From: an uncultured Opitutales bacterium
GTDB lineage: Bacteria; Verrucomicrobiota; Verrucomicrobiia; Opitutales; Intestinicryptomonadaceae
Length of the DNA: 64,000 bases
Assembly (NCBI GenBank): GCA_944389885.1
Contig: CALXNZ010000006.1
Location: 1-64,000 of the forward strand
Direction of reading: 5' to 3'
Shown: piece by piece, positions 25,040 through 34,173 of the stretch
How the letters are laid out: each line of letters starts with the position of its first letter
Position numbering within the stretch: position 1 is the stretch's first letter
The notes under the pieces: model-generated
Seen by the model: only the letters and a program-made list of their open reading frames with translations
The model's database searches: none
What the model was told of the DNA's origin: nothing
Translations under genes and position numbers: made by a program

Positions 25040-26923
25040 CTATCTATAATATGCGTCTTTTATCTTGGATACTATGGAATCCACGTCGAGCCCGAATTCC
25101 TTTCGGAGAGTCGCCACATCGCTGCCATGCGGAATGAACTGATCCGGCCAGCCTATTGCGCACAGGTGCGCTTTAGACTGGGCTTTTAACATAAGCTCAC
25201 CGCAAGCCGAACCGAATCCTCCGCTGACGGAGTGGTCTTCTATTGTCACTATAAGTTTATTGGAATCGGCATGTTTAAGCAGCAATTCTTCGTCTAAGGG
25301 CTTGGCGAATCGGGGATTTACAACTCCGACCTTCACGCCGAGTTCCCGCGAAAGTATTTCCGCCGCCTCTCTTGCCGGCCGCAACATATTCCCAAAGCCC
25401 CATATTACGATACTGCCGTCCGAAGCTTCCAACTCGACCGCCTTTCCAATAGGTATAAACTCCGGCTCCTCCTTCATGGGAACCCCTTCCGCCTTGCCGC
25501 GCGGATAGCGTATAAAGCAGGGTTTTCCGGAATATATCGCGGTATTGAGCATATCAGCAAGCTCGTCTTCGTTAGACGGCTGCATTATGACGGCATTCGG
25601 AAGCGGCCTGAGGAAAGAGATGTCGAACACGCCGTGATGCGTTGCCCCGTCATTGGGGCTCAATCCGGCCCTATCCATACAAAAAGTTGCGGGAAGATTT
25701 TGCAGGCAGACATCGTGCATGGCGCAATCATAGGCGCGCTGCATGAAGCTTGAATATATAGCAGTCACCGGTTTCATTCCCTGGGAAGCGAGCCCGGCTG
25801 CGAATACGGCGGCGTGCTCCTCGGCTATGCCCACGTCAAAAAACTGCTTTGGAAGCTCGTTTTTCAAATATGACAGCCCTGTTCCGGAGGCCATTGCCGC
25901 GGTAATTCCCAAAATCTTGGAGTCTTTTTTGGCGAGCTTAAGCAGGGTTTTACCCATCGCGTCTTGATAATTCGGAATAGACTTGTCCGCATTTGACGTA
26001 GATTCCCCTGTGATAATATCGTACGGGGTGGCGCCGTGGAATTTTTCCGGATTGCGCATTGCCACTTCCAAACCCTTGCCCTTCTTTGTTATCACATGCA
26101 GCAATATCGGGCGGGTGGAACTCTTGCAATAGTTGAGATATTTCTCAAGAAGGGGTATATCGTGCCCGTCTATTGGGCCGAGATAAAGAAACCCGAAATA
26201 TTCAAAAAGCGACGAGGGCAGGATAAAGCTCTTTGCGTCGCTGGCTGTCTTTTCGGTGAACTTAGTGACAGCCTCTCCCATTGGCAGTTTTTTTAGGAAG
26301 GCGTTTATGTCGGAATAGAGTTTATTGCAAGCGGGATTGGTGATGACTTCGTTGAGATATTTTGCTATTGCCCCGACATTCTTGGCAATCGACATTTCGT
26401 TGTCGTTTAGGACTAATATAAATTTCTTTGTGGCGGAGGCTATATTATTAAAAGCCTCGTATGTGATGCCGTTGGTCAGGGCGGCGTCTCCCAAAACGGC
26501 CACGACATTTTCTGAGCCGCCATTTTTATCGCGGGCCACTGCCAAGCCCAAAGCGGCCGAAGCCGCAGTTCCGGCATGTCCGGCCCCGAAAGCGTCGTGC
26601 GGGCTCTCCTTGCGATTGCAGAATCCGCTTATGCCGCCGGTTTGGCGCAAGCCCTTAAATATTTCGTTATTGCGCCCGGTCAGAAGCTTATGCGTATAGC
26701 ACTGGTGTGAAACATCAAAGAGGATTTTGTCTTTAGGCGTTTCAAAAACTCTGTGCAGGGCTATTGTCAACTCCACTATTCCAAGATTGGGGCTTACATG
26801 TCCTCCTTTTTGGGAGGTGACGCTTATGATTTCCTGTCTTATCTCATAAGCCAAATCGTCGAGCTTGTCCGCCGGCAACTTTTTGAGATCGGCGGGAGAA
26901 TGTATGTTGCTTAATAATGACAT
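25040..26923 (-). CDS. dxs: 1-deoxy-D-xylulose-5-phosphate synthase
   Basis: The 627-residue thiamine-diphosphate enzyme makes DXP from pyruvate and glyceraldehyde-3-phosphate, the first step of the MEP isoprenoid pathway. SHQCYTHKLLTGR, DAFGAGHAGTAASAALG and the cofactor motif GDAALTNGITYEAFNN mark domain I. GIAEEHAAVFAAGLA and SPNDGATHHGVFDISFLR mark the pyrimidine domain, and VGVVNPRFAKPLDEELL the transketolase C domain. It follows xseB by 15 bases, a common pairing. The polyprenyl synthase that uses its product is at 61.2 kb. Confidence 0.97.
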   Translation of the reverse strand: MSLLSNIHSPADLKKLPADKLDDLAYEIRQEIISVTSQKGGHVSPNLGIVELTIALHRVFETPKDKILFDVSHQCYTHKLLTGRNNEIFKGLRQTGGISGFCNRKESPHDAFGAGHAGTAASAALGLAVARDKNGGSENVVAVLGDAALTNGITYEAFNNIASATKKFILVLNDNEMSIAKNVGAIAKYLNEVITNPACNKLYSDINAFLKKLPMGEAVTKFTEKTASDAKSFILPSSLFEYFGFLYLGPIDGHDIPLLEKYLNYCKSSTRPILLHVITKKGKGLEVAMRNPEKFHGATPYDIITGESTSNADKSIPNYQDAMGKTLLKLAKKDSKILGITAAMASGTGLSYLKNELPKQFFDVGIAEEHAAVFAAGLASQGMKPVTAIYSSFMQRAYDCAMHDVCLQNLPATFCMDRAGLSPNDGATHHGVFDISFLRPLPNAVIMQPSNEDELADMLNTAIYSGKPCFIRYPRGKAEGVPMKEEPEFIPIGKAVELEASDGSIVIWGFGNMLRPAREAAEILSRELGVKVGVVNPRFAKPLDEELLLKHADSNKLIVTIEDHSVSGGFGSACGELMLKAQSKAHLCAIGWPDQFIPHGSDVATLRKEFGLDVDSIVSKIKDAYYR

Positions 26924-26938
26924 TTCCGTTTTTGAAAT

Positions 26939-27178
26939 TTATTCCCCATCGTTTTCGCCGAAATCCGAACATGCGTCGGGATCGAGCTTTTTGATTTTGA
27001 GTTCCGCTGCATCGAGCCTGGCGCGGCAAAAATCCAGACACTCTTTTGCCTGCCCGAATTTTGACACAAGCTCGTCCAAGGGAACGTCCGGGCTTTCAAG
27101 TTCGCGCAAAATACCTTCAAGCTTTTTCAGGGAGCTTTCGAAAGTATCTGCCCCATCTTTTTTTGAATTTGAACCCAT
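26939..27178 (-). CDS. xseB: Exodeoxyribonuclease VII small subunit
   Basis: The 79-residue product has the XseB fold: TFESSLKKLEGILRELESPDVPLDEL then two helices with AKECLDFCRARLDAAELKIKKL. XseB binds XseA to form the single-strand-specific nuclease that degrades DNA from either end. XseA is not in the window. ATG 27178 gives a typical length; a TTG at 27217 would add 13 residues. Neither has a clear ribosome-binding site. It lies between a ROK kinase and dxs. Confidence 0.88.
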   Translation of the reverse strand: MGSNSKKDGADTFESSLKKLEGILRELESPDVPLDELVSKFGQAKECLDFCRARLDAAELKIKKLDPDACSDFGENDGE

Positions 27179-27224
27179 TATGTTTGAAACGCTAAGCAAT
27201 CGCCGTTCTTTTGCCAAGAAAAAT

Positions 27225-28025
27225 TTATGTATTTCGCACGCGCCTCAGAATTCCAGAATGGGCGTTTCTTGAAGCGGCCAAAGCCGCCCCTATAATTCCA
27301 GCCCTATTTTCAAGTTTGGCTATCTCGATGTCGCAATTTACGTCGAGATATTTTAGGAATTTTTCGCTTTTGGAGGCGACGCCACCGCCTATTATTATTA
27401 AATCCGGCCAACAAAGCGAATACAGATACTGCAGATACTTGTTAAACCTCTGCGCCCAGGCCTTCCAAGTGAGATCCCCCCGTTTACGGGCGGCGTCGGA
27501 ACAAAGCTTCTCGGCGGATATATTTTTTCCGGTCAGCTTATCGCGCATTCTCAAATGCCCAAATTCCAGGTTCGGCACGAGAACTCCGTCGGTAAACATG
27601 CTCACCCCTATTCCCGTCCCCACGGTCAGCATCACGACAACCCCGTTTGAAACGCGCCCCGCCCCGTAAGTAGTCTCAGCCAGACCCGCGGCATCTGCAT
27701 CGTTGAGCACCCATGCCTCGCAACCGCAAGCTAATCCTATTTGCTCAGCGAGATTCACTCCTATAAAATTTTTGCCGCCAAGATTTGCTGCGGTCTCGAT
27801 TATCTGCGAGCGTATCACTCCGGGAAACCCGCAACCTATAAGCCCCTTCCATTTAAATTCGTCCACTATCTGCCCTATGGCGTCCAAAATACTCTGAGGG
27901 GTGTGGCTCGACGGAGTCGGTATGCGCAAACGGTCGCCTTTAAAGTCGCCCTTTTTCAAATCGACAATCGCCCCCTTCACGCCGGATCCGCCTATGTCTA
28001 TGCCTAAAACAAGATCTTTTTTCAT
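27225..28025 (-). CDS. ROK-family sugar kinase, polyphosphate-glucokinase-like
   Basis: The 266-residue kinase starts LVLGIDIGGSGVKGAIVDL, the first phosphate loop of the ROK fold. GCGFPGVIRSQII, the catalytic segment VLNDADAAGLAE, and the second loop MLTVGTGIGVSMFTDG follow. The late LIIIGGGVASKSEKFLKYL is also typical. Overall pattern and short length, without the ROK zinc-finger Cys cluster, resemble polyphosphate/ATP glucokinases (PPGK). Glucose is the likely substrate; the phosphate donor is uncertain. It is 34 bases downstream of the TetR gene and probably shares its transcript. Confidence 0.85.
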   Translation of the reverse strand: MKKDLVLGIDIGGSGVKGAIVDLKKGDFKGDRLRIPTPSSHTPQSILDAIGQIVDEFKWKGLIGCGFPGVIRSQIIETAANLGGKNFIGVNLAEQIGLACGCEAWVLNDADAAGLAETTYGAGRVSNGVVVMLTVGTGIGVSMFTDGVLVPNLEFGHLRMRDKLTGKNISAEKLCSDAARKRGDLTWKAWAQRFNKYLQYLYSLCWPDLIIIGGGVASKSEKFLKYLDVNCDIEIAKLENRAGIIGAALAASRNAHSGILRRVRNT

Positions 28026-28059
28026 AACTATCCTATTGAAAATACCTTAAAAACTCCAA

Positions 28060-28632
28060 TCACGAACGCCTTATAAGTGAATAGAAAGTATCTACATCTT
28101 CGATTATGCGCTTTTTTACATATTCATTTGAGGGCGTTTCGGTTATATAGCTCGTCCTTCCGAAAATCGCCAGAAGGGTCGCCCCTATAAAATTCTCCGG
28201 CAACTCTTTTACTTCGCCGCGCACGATGGAGTTGTGGATAACCTCCCGGGCCTTGGCGAATTCTTCCAACGCGACTCTGTTGAAACGCGGCTGGCACTGT
28301 ATCAGCGCAGAATATAGAGTATTATATTGCAACATGCCTATTTCCGTTCCGTCGAGGTTTGTTATGTCCAAAACCGCAGATTTTGCATGTTCCAGAAATT
28401 CGCGCAAAGTCATATTGGAGTAGTCGGCCCCGCGAAAATACCTGTCGTAAAAATATTCCCTGCACGCGGCAAAAAACAGCTCGTTTTTACTCTTAAAATA
28501 TCTGTAAAGCAGCCCGCGCGACATTCCAAGCAGGCTTTGTATGTCGCTTACCAGTACTCTATCGTAGCCTTTTTCCAACAGGAGCAGAAAGGTAGCTTTT
28601 AATATTTTATCTTTTGTCCCCGCTTCAGCCAT
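28060..28632 (-). CDS. TetR/AcrR-family transcriptional regulator
   Basis: The 190-residue protein has the N-terminal TetR DNA-binding domain: TKDKILKATFLLLLEKGYD, then the recognition helix in SDIQSLLGMSRGLLYRYFKSK, then NELFFAACREYF. The C-terminal two-thirds is a helical ligand domain without family-wide motifs. It is divergent from fadL, and the gap holds two nearly identical 18-bp palindromes. It is therefore very likely an autoregulated repressor of fadL. Given FadL's substrates, a fatty acid or acyl-CoA is a reasonable but unproven inducer. Confidence 0.9.
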   Translation of the reverse strand: MAEAGTKDKILKATFLLLLEKGYDRVLVSDIQSLLGMSRGLLYRYFKSKNELFFAACREYFYDRYFRGADYSNMTLREFLEHAKSAVLDITNLDGTEIGMLQYNTLYSALIQCQPRFNRVALEEFAKAREVIHNSIVRGEVKELPENFIGATLLAIFGRTSYITETPSNEYVKKRIIEDVDTFYSLIRRS

Positions 28633-28726
28633 ATTTTCGATGCTCGCATATTTTTCTCCGGGCGCAAGAATTTTCAGCCCTATATGCCACTACAATCAAC
28701 ACGTTTAGAAACTCTCAATCGCCGAA

Positions 28727-28744
28727 AATGAACGTTCGTTCATT
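28727..28744. promoter_or_regulatory. TetR operator copy 1
   Basis: AATGAACGTTCGTTCATT is a perfect 18-bp palindrome, extended by flanking A/T pairs. It lies in the tetR-fadL divergent gap. The length and symmetry are typical of TetR-family operators. Confidence 0.85.
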
Positions 28745-28756
28745 TTTTGCTTGACG

Positions 28757-28774
28757 AATGAACGCTCGTTCATT
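28757..28774. promoter_or_regulatory. TetR operator copy 2, overlapping the fadL promoter
   Basis: AATGAACGCTCGTTCATT differs from copy 1 at one central base. The centres are 30 bp apart, about three helical turns, so two dimers could bind the same face. TTGACG at 28751-28756 directly precedes it, so the operator would occupy the spacer of the fadL promoter and binding would block polymerase. Confidence 0.85.
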
Positions 28775-28797
28775 GACTTTCTGCTTTCTTTACGGAC

Positions 28798-30024
28798 ATG
28801 AAAATCAAACATACACTTACAGTTGCCACATTTGCTTTCTGCGCATCGACATATGGCGCAGGATATCAGATAATAGAACAGGGAGCTGCCAATATGGGAA
28901 CGGCTATGGCGGGATCAACCGCAAACGCCAATAATGACACTTCTTGCGCATTCTGGAATCCGTCCGCAGCGGCATTCATTTCTCTCGAAGAGGGCGAAAC
29001 CCGCGTGGACAACACCGTTTCCGTGGTAATGCCGACACTTGTTTTTGAAGATGCCGGTTCTTACAGCGCCCTCGGCGGTCCTGTAAAAAACAATGGCGTG
29101 TGCTCGTCGAACAATGTGCTTCCGAATTTTTCCATGGTTCATAAATTTACGGACGATATTTTGGGAACTTTTTCTTTTACAGCACCTTACGGGCTCGAAT
29201 CCAATTACGAGAGCGATTGGGTAGGAAGGGCGTACGCCAGAAGAAGCTATCTTTTCACTATGGATTTCAATCCGTCCATAGTATATAAAGTGACAGACTG
29301 GTTTTCAATTAGCGGCGGAGTAAGCGCCCAATATGCTTATTGTACTCTCACTTCAAACTTAATGGGAAATGAAATAGACTTTACCGGAGAGAATTGGTCA
29401 GTTGGAGGAAACGTAGGATTTACCATTCAATATGCGGAAGACGGTAGATTTGGATTTAACTGGAGAAGCGCCGTAGATTACACCCTTGAGGGACACGCCC
29501 ATGCAAACGACATGACATTGGCGGCCATAACCGCCGACATGCACATGCCCAATACCTTTACAATGGGCATATACCAGCGCCTTCGCGGGGATTTTAAGGA
29601 ATTTGCCGTAATGGCGGAATACGCCTACAATATGTGGTCTTGCTTTGAGAGCCTTGAAATCAAAGGATACCCGGTTGATCCCGTAGAGATGGATTGGAAG
29701 GACACGTCGAGGGTCGCCATAGGGTTCCATTATTATCCAAAATATTTTGAGGATAAAATGACCATACGCATAGGTTCCTCGTTCGACGAATCTCCCGTGC
29801 GTTCTCCAACCGCTAAAACTGCAAGAATACCATGCTGCGACAGAGTATGGTTGTCGGGGGGCATAGGGTACGATTTCGACATATGCACGGTGGACTTGAG
29901 CTATACATACATATTCCTTGTCGGCAACGACGAAATAAACAGGAAGGAAACCGGCGGCTTAATCAAGGGAAACTATTGGGGACATATACATGTGGTTTCC
30001 GTACAAGTCGGATTTAAATTCTAA
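28798..30024 (+). CDS. FadL/OmpP1/TodX-family outer-membrane transporter
   Basis: The 408-residue protein has a signal peptide ending at STYG/AGYQIIEQ. The mature N-terminus GYQIIEQGAANMGTAMAGST and the following NNDTSCAFWNPSAAAF are the FadL hatch signature. The rest is alternating beta strands, and the C-terminus ends ...VVSVQVGFKF with a terminal aromatic residue, as required for barrel assembly. FadL proteins import long-chain fatty acids or hydrophobic compounds through the outer membrane. Two TetR operators lie just upstream. Confidence 0.93.
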   Translation: MKIKHTLTVATFAFCASTYGAGYQIIEQGAANMGTAMAGSTANANNDTSCAFWNPSAAAFISLEEGETRVDNTVSVVMPTLVFEDAGSYSALGGPVKNNGVCSSNNVLPNFSMVHKFTDDILGTFSFTAPYGLESNYESDWVGRAYARRSYLFTMDFNPSIVYKVTDWFSISGGVSAQYAYCTLTSNLMGNEIDFTGENWSVGGNVGFTIQYAEDGRFGFNWRSAVDYTLEGHAHANDMTLAAITADMHMPNTFTMGIYQRLRGDFKEFAVMAEYAYNMWSCFESLEIKGYPVDPVEMDWKDTSRVAIGFHYYPKYFEDKMTIRIGSSFDESPVRSPTAKTARIPCCDRVWLSGGIGYDFDICTVDLSYTYIFLVGNDEINRKETGGLIKGNYWGHIHVVSVQVGFKF

Positions 30025-30049
30025 GCGTTTAATTTAATTGCTAATTAAA

Positions 30050-30080
30050 AAAGGAGCCTTTTATCAGGCTCTTTTTTTTA
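30050..30080 (+). terminator. Terminator of fadL
   Basis: GAGCC (30054-30058) pairs with GGCTC (30067-30071), extended by an A-run on one side and eight T on the other. Confidence 0.8.
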
Positions 30081-30164
30081 CGCATTTATAAATCGAATAC
30101 AAGAAAGCCGCTTTCCAGACATCATTCGGCGCATAAGAACATAGGAAGAGCGATTGGCGCATGT

Positions 30165-30200
30165 AATAAAAAAGAGGGACGTGCGGCAAGCGCACGCCCC
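30165..30200 (-). terminator. Terminator of the YfgM-like gene
   Basis: On the minus strand GGGCGTGCG pairs with CGCACGTCCC (one bulge), followed by CTCTTTTTT. It lies about 30 bases after the stop at 30231. Confidence 0.8.
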
Positions 30201-30230
30201 ATTTTAGACAAACCTTACAAACCAAAAAAT

Positions 30231-30941
30231 TTAATTGATTTCGTTGAGTGATTCTTCAGCCACCCTCGAATACATTCCAAAAGATTCGTTTTCGCTCATG
30301 GCTTTGAATATGGACTTTGCCGCCTCGATATTTCCCGAAGACTTTTCCAAAAGGCCTAATAGATATCCTGCCTGGGCTCTGTAAGCCGGAGAAATTTCAG
30401 CGTCGTCATATACGGCTTTAAGCTGCGCTTTTCCCTTAGCGGGATCCACCATAGCCACACTCGCTGCGGCCCCGAGCTTTGCCCGCCCAAAGAGCACCGT
30501 TCCCGAGAGTTCTCGAGCGCAGGAATCGTAGAGAGAGGCCGCCTTTGCATAATCTCCGGACGAATAAGCGGCATCTGCAACTTGAATTTGGACGGCTCCC
30601 GCAAGCGGAGTGCCCGCATTCGACTTTGCAAATTCCAAGAGCTGCGAATCGGACGACACCGCCTCGTAAGCCGACGCCAGAGACGCCGCCCTTGAGGCTT
30701 TGTACATTTTAAAGCCCTGCACTCCGATTATAACGGCGAGAACAAGTATAACCGAAAACACAATGAAGTTTTTATTGCGCGTCCAATAGAGCCAAACTTT
30801 ATCCTCAAATTCGACCCCTTCAAGATCCTCGTCCAATACTACGGTTTTGCGCTCGTCCGCGGAGGGAGATATTGACGACATATCGACGTCAATTTTATTT
30901 TTTGCGGCGTGCGGTCCTTTCCTAAAATTATTCTCTGCCAT
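30231..30941 (-). CDS. YfgM-like single-pass membrane protein with TPR repeats
   Basis: The 236-residue protein has an acidic cytoplasmic N-terminus (about 55 residues). One membrane helix (FIVFSVILVLAVIIGVQGF) follows, and then a periplasmic helical-repeat region. VADAAYSSGDYAKAASLYDSCA and LLGLLEKSSGNIEAAKSIF are TPR-like hairpins. The arrangement matches YfgM, which associates with the SecYEG translocon and periplasmic chaperones. Sequence similarity is weak, so the name is a structural analogy. It is a single gene, divergent from hemY. Confidence 0.7.
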   Translation of the reverse strand: MAENNFRKGPHAAKNKIDVDMSSISPSADERKTVVLDEDLEGVEFEDKVWLYWTRNKNFIVFSVILVLAVIIGVQGFKMYKASRAASLASAYEAVSSDSQLLEFAKSNAGTPLAGAVQIQVADAAYSSGDYAKAASLYDSCARELSGTVLFGRAKLGAAASVAMVDPAKGKAQLKAVYDDAEISPAYRAQAGYLLGLLEKSSGNIEAAKSIFKAMSENESFGMYSRVAEESLNEIN

Positions 30942-31066
30942 AGATTACGTTTAATAAAGAGAGGCAGAAAACCATAATTTTGCCGCCTATTCAAGACAAA
31001 ATTTGAGCGTGCTTCCGAAATCTCGCCCCCAAAGAATGCTTGCAAAAAAAGCTCACTGAAGATTTC

Positions 31067-32455
31067 ATGTCAGCGATGGAAATTAAGAAAGCTATTGTCA
31101 TAGGCGGGGGGATCAGCGGGCTCTGCGCCGCTTTTGAATTAAAGCGCGGCGGCGCCGACGTCACGCTCCTGGAAAAATCCGACAGGGTCGGCGGAGTCAT
31201 AGGGACGCACTGCGAAGACGGGTTTAAAGCCGAGAGCGGCACCAACACCGTGATGGTCAACAACCAGAACATATTCGACCTCTTTGATTCAATAGGGCTT
31301 TCCGACGAAATTGCAAGAGCCCTGCCAAGCGCAAAAAAGCGCTTCTTTGTCAAATGCGGCAAACCTATGGCAGTTCCGATGTCACCGTTCTCCTTTCTGT
31401 TTTCGAGGCTGTTTTCGCTGGGCGGAAAAGTGCGCATACTGCGCGAGCCTTTTGTAAAAAAGGAAGATCCGGAATCAGAACCGAGCGTTGCGGAGTTTGC
31501 AGTGCATAGATTTGGCCAAGAGGGGCTCGACTACGGCCTCGATCCTTTCATGGCGGGAGTTTACGGAGGGGACCCTGAAAAATTGTCGATAAAATACGCC
31601 TTTCCCCCGTTCTGGAATCTCGTGCAAAAATACGGTTCCGTCATCGGCGGAGGAATAAAGTCAATGAAGGAAAAATCCGCATTAGGAAACTATTTTAAGC
31701 CTGTGTTGATATCCTTCAAAAACGGAATGAAAACCCTCACCGATAAATTGGGAGAAATTCTGGGAGATTCCGTGAAAATATCAGCAAAAGTCATATCGGT
31801 TGACGCAAGCAAGGGGGGTTGGCAGGTATCGTGGGGAACTCCTGAAGGAGATTTCTGCGAAGAGTTCGACGCCCTTGTACTGGCCGTGCCCGCACACGCG
31901 CTGGCGGAACTCCCGCTTTGCGGAAATCTCGCATCGGCCCTAAAGCCTCTGTCTGAAATAAGGTACGCCCCGGTAGCGACGCTTACGCTCGGATTCAAGA
32001 AATCGGATATTCCCCATCCCCTCGACGGATTCGGGGCCCTCATACCTAAGAAAGAAAATCTCTCCATATTGGGCTCATTGTTTGTATCGTCGATATTCGA
32101 TGGAAGAGCGCCTTCTGACCACATAACGCTTACAAATTATGTTGGGGGAGAGCGCAACCCCGAGCTGGCAGGATTGCCGGAGGGGAAAATCACGGAAATA
32201 GTGCTGGCCGACCTTCGCAAGATATTGGGATTAAAAGGCGTCCCCGTATTTAGAAAACTGTACTCATGGAAGCACGCCATAGCCCAATACAATCTCGGAT
32301 ACGGAAAAATTCTCGATACCGCCGACCTTGCCGAAAAAGAAATTCCAAACTTTGCAATAATAGGCTCTTTTCGCGGAGGAGTAGGCGTTGGAAATTGCAT
32401 TGAAAACGGATTGACCGCCGGGAAAAGAATTCTCGATAAACTCTCTAAAGAATAG
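31067..32455 (+). CDS. hemY: Oxygen-dependent protoporphyrinogen/coproporphyrinogen oxidase
   Basis: The 462-residue flavoenzyme removes six electrons from a porphyrinogen late in heme synthesis. The FAD loop AIVIGGGISGLCAAFELKRGG starts near residue 9; VTLLEKSDRVGGVIGT and ESGTNTVMVN are the next conserved parts. Middle blocks DPFMAGVYGGDPEKLS and the C-terminal FAIIGSFRGGVGVGNCIENGLTAG complete the family pattern. ATG 31067 is used; Met at 31076 is possible, and a TTG at 31040 is unlikely. It is the first gene of a run with hemH, hemX and rnr. Confidence 0.93.
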   Translation: MSAMEIKKAIVIGGGISGLCAAFELKRGGADVTLLEKSDRVGGVIGTHCEDGFKAESGTNTVMVNNQNIFDLFDSIGLSDEIARALPSAKKRFFVKCGKPMAVPMSPFSFLFSRLFSLGGKVRILREPFVKKEDPESEPSVAEFAVHRFGQEGLDYGLDPFMAGVYGGDPEKLSIKYAFPPFWNLVQKYGSVIGGGIKSMKEKSALGNYFKPVLISFKNGMKTLTDKLGEILGDSVKISAKVISVDASKGGWQVSWGTPEGDFCEEFDALVLAVPAHALAELPLCGNLASALKPLSEIRYAPVATLTLGFKKSDIPHPLDGFGALIPKKENLSILGSLFVSSIFDGRAPSDHITLTNYVGGERNPELAGLPEGKITEIVLADLRKILGLKGVPVFRKLYSWKHAIAQYNLGYGKILDTADLAEKEIPNFAIIGSFRGGVGVGNCIENGLTAGKRILDKLSKE

Positions 32456-32458
32456 TTT

Positions 32459-33376
32459 GTGACAACCGCATTTATAATCGTGGCGCTCGGCGCCCCAAAA
32501 GATTTTGAGGGGCGATCCGTAAAAAAATTTCTGCGCGAATTTCTGTCCGATAAACGGGTGGTACCGCTCCCATATGTTCCGCGTAGAATAATAGCAGAAC
32601 TTGCCGCCCAACTGCGCTGGAGAAAATATTCGCGCGATATGCGAATGATAGCGGTCGATGGAGAGCCGTCTGTAAGGCACTATGCAAAGAATATCCTCGC
32701 ATCTTTGCGCGAGGCGATGCCAAACGACATTGTAGAGGTAGCCTTTCGCTATCCAAACCTTTCCGACGCAGTGGAAAGAGCTCGCTCAAGAGGGGCAAAA
32801 AAATTCTGTTTTCTGCCGCTTTGTCCGCATAATTCGCGCTCAATAACGCAATCGGCGCGCGCGGCGGCATTGGAGACCATGCGCCCCGGCGATGTCTTTG
32901 AATTTTGCCAATCCTACTGCTCGCACCCTATGTACATAGACGCCGTAGCCGATTCTGTCCGCGGGGCTTGCAAAAGCGGGACTGAAGCTGTGCTTGCGTG
33001 TTTTCACTCTATTCCCCTATCCCAAACTGAAAATTCTCCGTACGTCAAAGAATGCATGCGCACGGCTGAGGAACTCGGTAAACGTGACGGGATTCCGCAT
33101 GTCGAAGTAGCCTGGCAATCGCAGATGGACAAGGGCAAATGGCTGGGGCCTAATGTGGAGGAGATGCTGGGGTCGATGGCAGGAAGGGGAATAAAGCGCA
33201 TATGTGCGGTCTGCCCGGGATTCTTCTGCGACTGCACCGAAACCCTTATAGAAATAAACGAAAGCGCGAGGCTCTTTGCCAAAAATCTTGGAATGGAATT
33301 GTTATATGCGCCATGCCTAAACGATTCTCCCGCGCATGCCGAACTCTTAAAGGCAATTTTTGAGGAGATGCGATGA
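32459..33376 (+). CDS. hemH: Ferrochelatase
   Basis: The 305-residue enzyme inserts iron into the porphyrin to form heme. ACFHSIPLSQTENSPY contains the catalytic His (FSxHxxP form). VEVAWQSQMDKGKWLGPNVEE and CPGFFCDCTETLIEI match the conserved late motifs. The usual LPLYPQYS appears as LPLCPHNS. Cysteines are frequent (FCFLPLCPH, FCQSYC, CAVCPGFFCDC), so an iron-sulfur cluster is possible but not established. The GTG start is three bases after the hemY stop, and the stop overlaps hemX by four bases. Confidence 0.93.
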   Translation: MTTAFIIVALGAPKDFEGRSVKKFLREFLSDKRVVPLPYVPRRIIAELAAQLRWRKYSRDMRMIAVDGEPSVRHYAKNILASLREAMPNDIVEVAFRYPNLSDAVERARSRGAKKFCFLPLCPHNSRSITQSARAAALETMRPGDVFEFCQSYCSHPMYIDAVADSVRGACKSGTEAVLACFHSIPLSQTENSPYVKECMRTAEELGKRDGIPHVEVAWQSQMDKGKWLGPNVEEMLGSMAGRGIKRICAVCPGFFCDCTETLIEINESARLFAKNLGMELLYAPCLNDSPAHAELLKAIFEEMR

Positions 33377-34173
33377 TAGTCATAATTTTGATAATACTAT
33401 CGAGCCTATTATACGCCGGAGCGTTTGTATGCGCGGCAATAGACAAAAAGAATGCGTTTAATATTTCGATATGGCTCGCATGGGTCGCATTTCTATCACA
33501 GGGGGCGGCATTGGCCATAAGGCAAATAGAATGCGGGACGGTTTTTGCGACTTCATACGACCTGCTTGAGACATTTGTTTTCGCGTTCGTGGCATGCGTA
33601 TTGTTTTGCCGCTCATTTTTGGGAATCAAATTTCTTGAATTTTTCTCGATGCTTCCGATATCAATACTGACAATACTGCCGGTATTTTGTCCGGTATTTG
33701 CAGACGCCCTTTCAGACAGGGCTGTTTCAAAAATAGGAAGCGAGGCCGCAACAATGCACGGAATTCTCGCGGCGTTTTCGTATGCGGCAATGGGAATGGC
33801 GTGCCTATTTGCCTGCATGTATTTAATACAAAAAAGGCTCTTGCAAAAAAAGATGTCCAATAAATTCGGGGCCTTAATTCCTTCGATAGGCTTGCTTTAC
33901 AAGGCGCTTAGGGCGTCGGCAACATCCGCTTTCGTCTTTATGTTCGCGTCCATTCTATTTGCGGTAGCGGCGATAAAACCCGAATCTGCGGACGCAACGC
34001 AGATATTTAAATTCTCCATAGGATTCGCGGTTTTCGCCATACAGGGGGCCTTGTGCTTCGCAGTGAAGCGCAGAATATTTTCGGAAGGTAAAGCGGCGCC
34101 TATAACGCTTGCGGCAACGGCAATTTGCCTCCTGCTGCTTCTGGCCATGGAGCTTAAGAAATTCATAATATGA
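33373..34173 (+). CDS. HemX/CcsA-like cytochrome c assembly membrane protein
   Basis: The 266-residue protein has about eight membrane segments. AATMHGILAAFSYAAMGMACLFACMYLIQKR is the recognisable core (shown here only as the region at residues 130-160), with a conserved His in MHGIL that in CcsA-like proteins contacts heme. It lacks the WWxWD tryptophan-rich motif of true CcsA, so HemX is the better label. HemX proteins occur in heme operons, where they influence heme or glutamyl-tRNA reductase levels. Both ends overlap neighbours by ATGA, so it is translated with hemH and rnr. Confidence 0.78.
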   Translation: MIVIILIILSSLLYAGAFVCAAIDKKNAFNISIWLAWVAFLSQGAALAIRQIECGTVFATSYDLLETFVFAFVACVLFCRSFLGIKFLEFFSMLPISILTILPVFCPVFADALSDRAVSKIGSEAATMHGILAAFSYAAMGMACLFACMYLIQKRLLQKKMSNKFGALIPSIGLLYKALRASATSAFVFMFASILFAVAAIKPESADATQIFKFSIGFAVFAIQGALCFAVKRRIFSEGKAAPITLAATAICLLLLLAMELKKFII

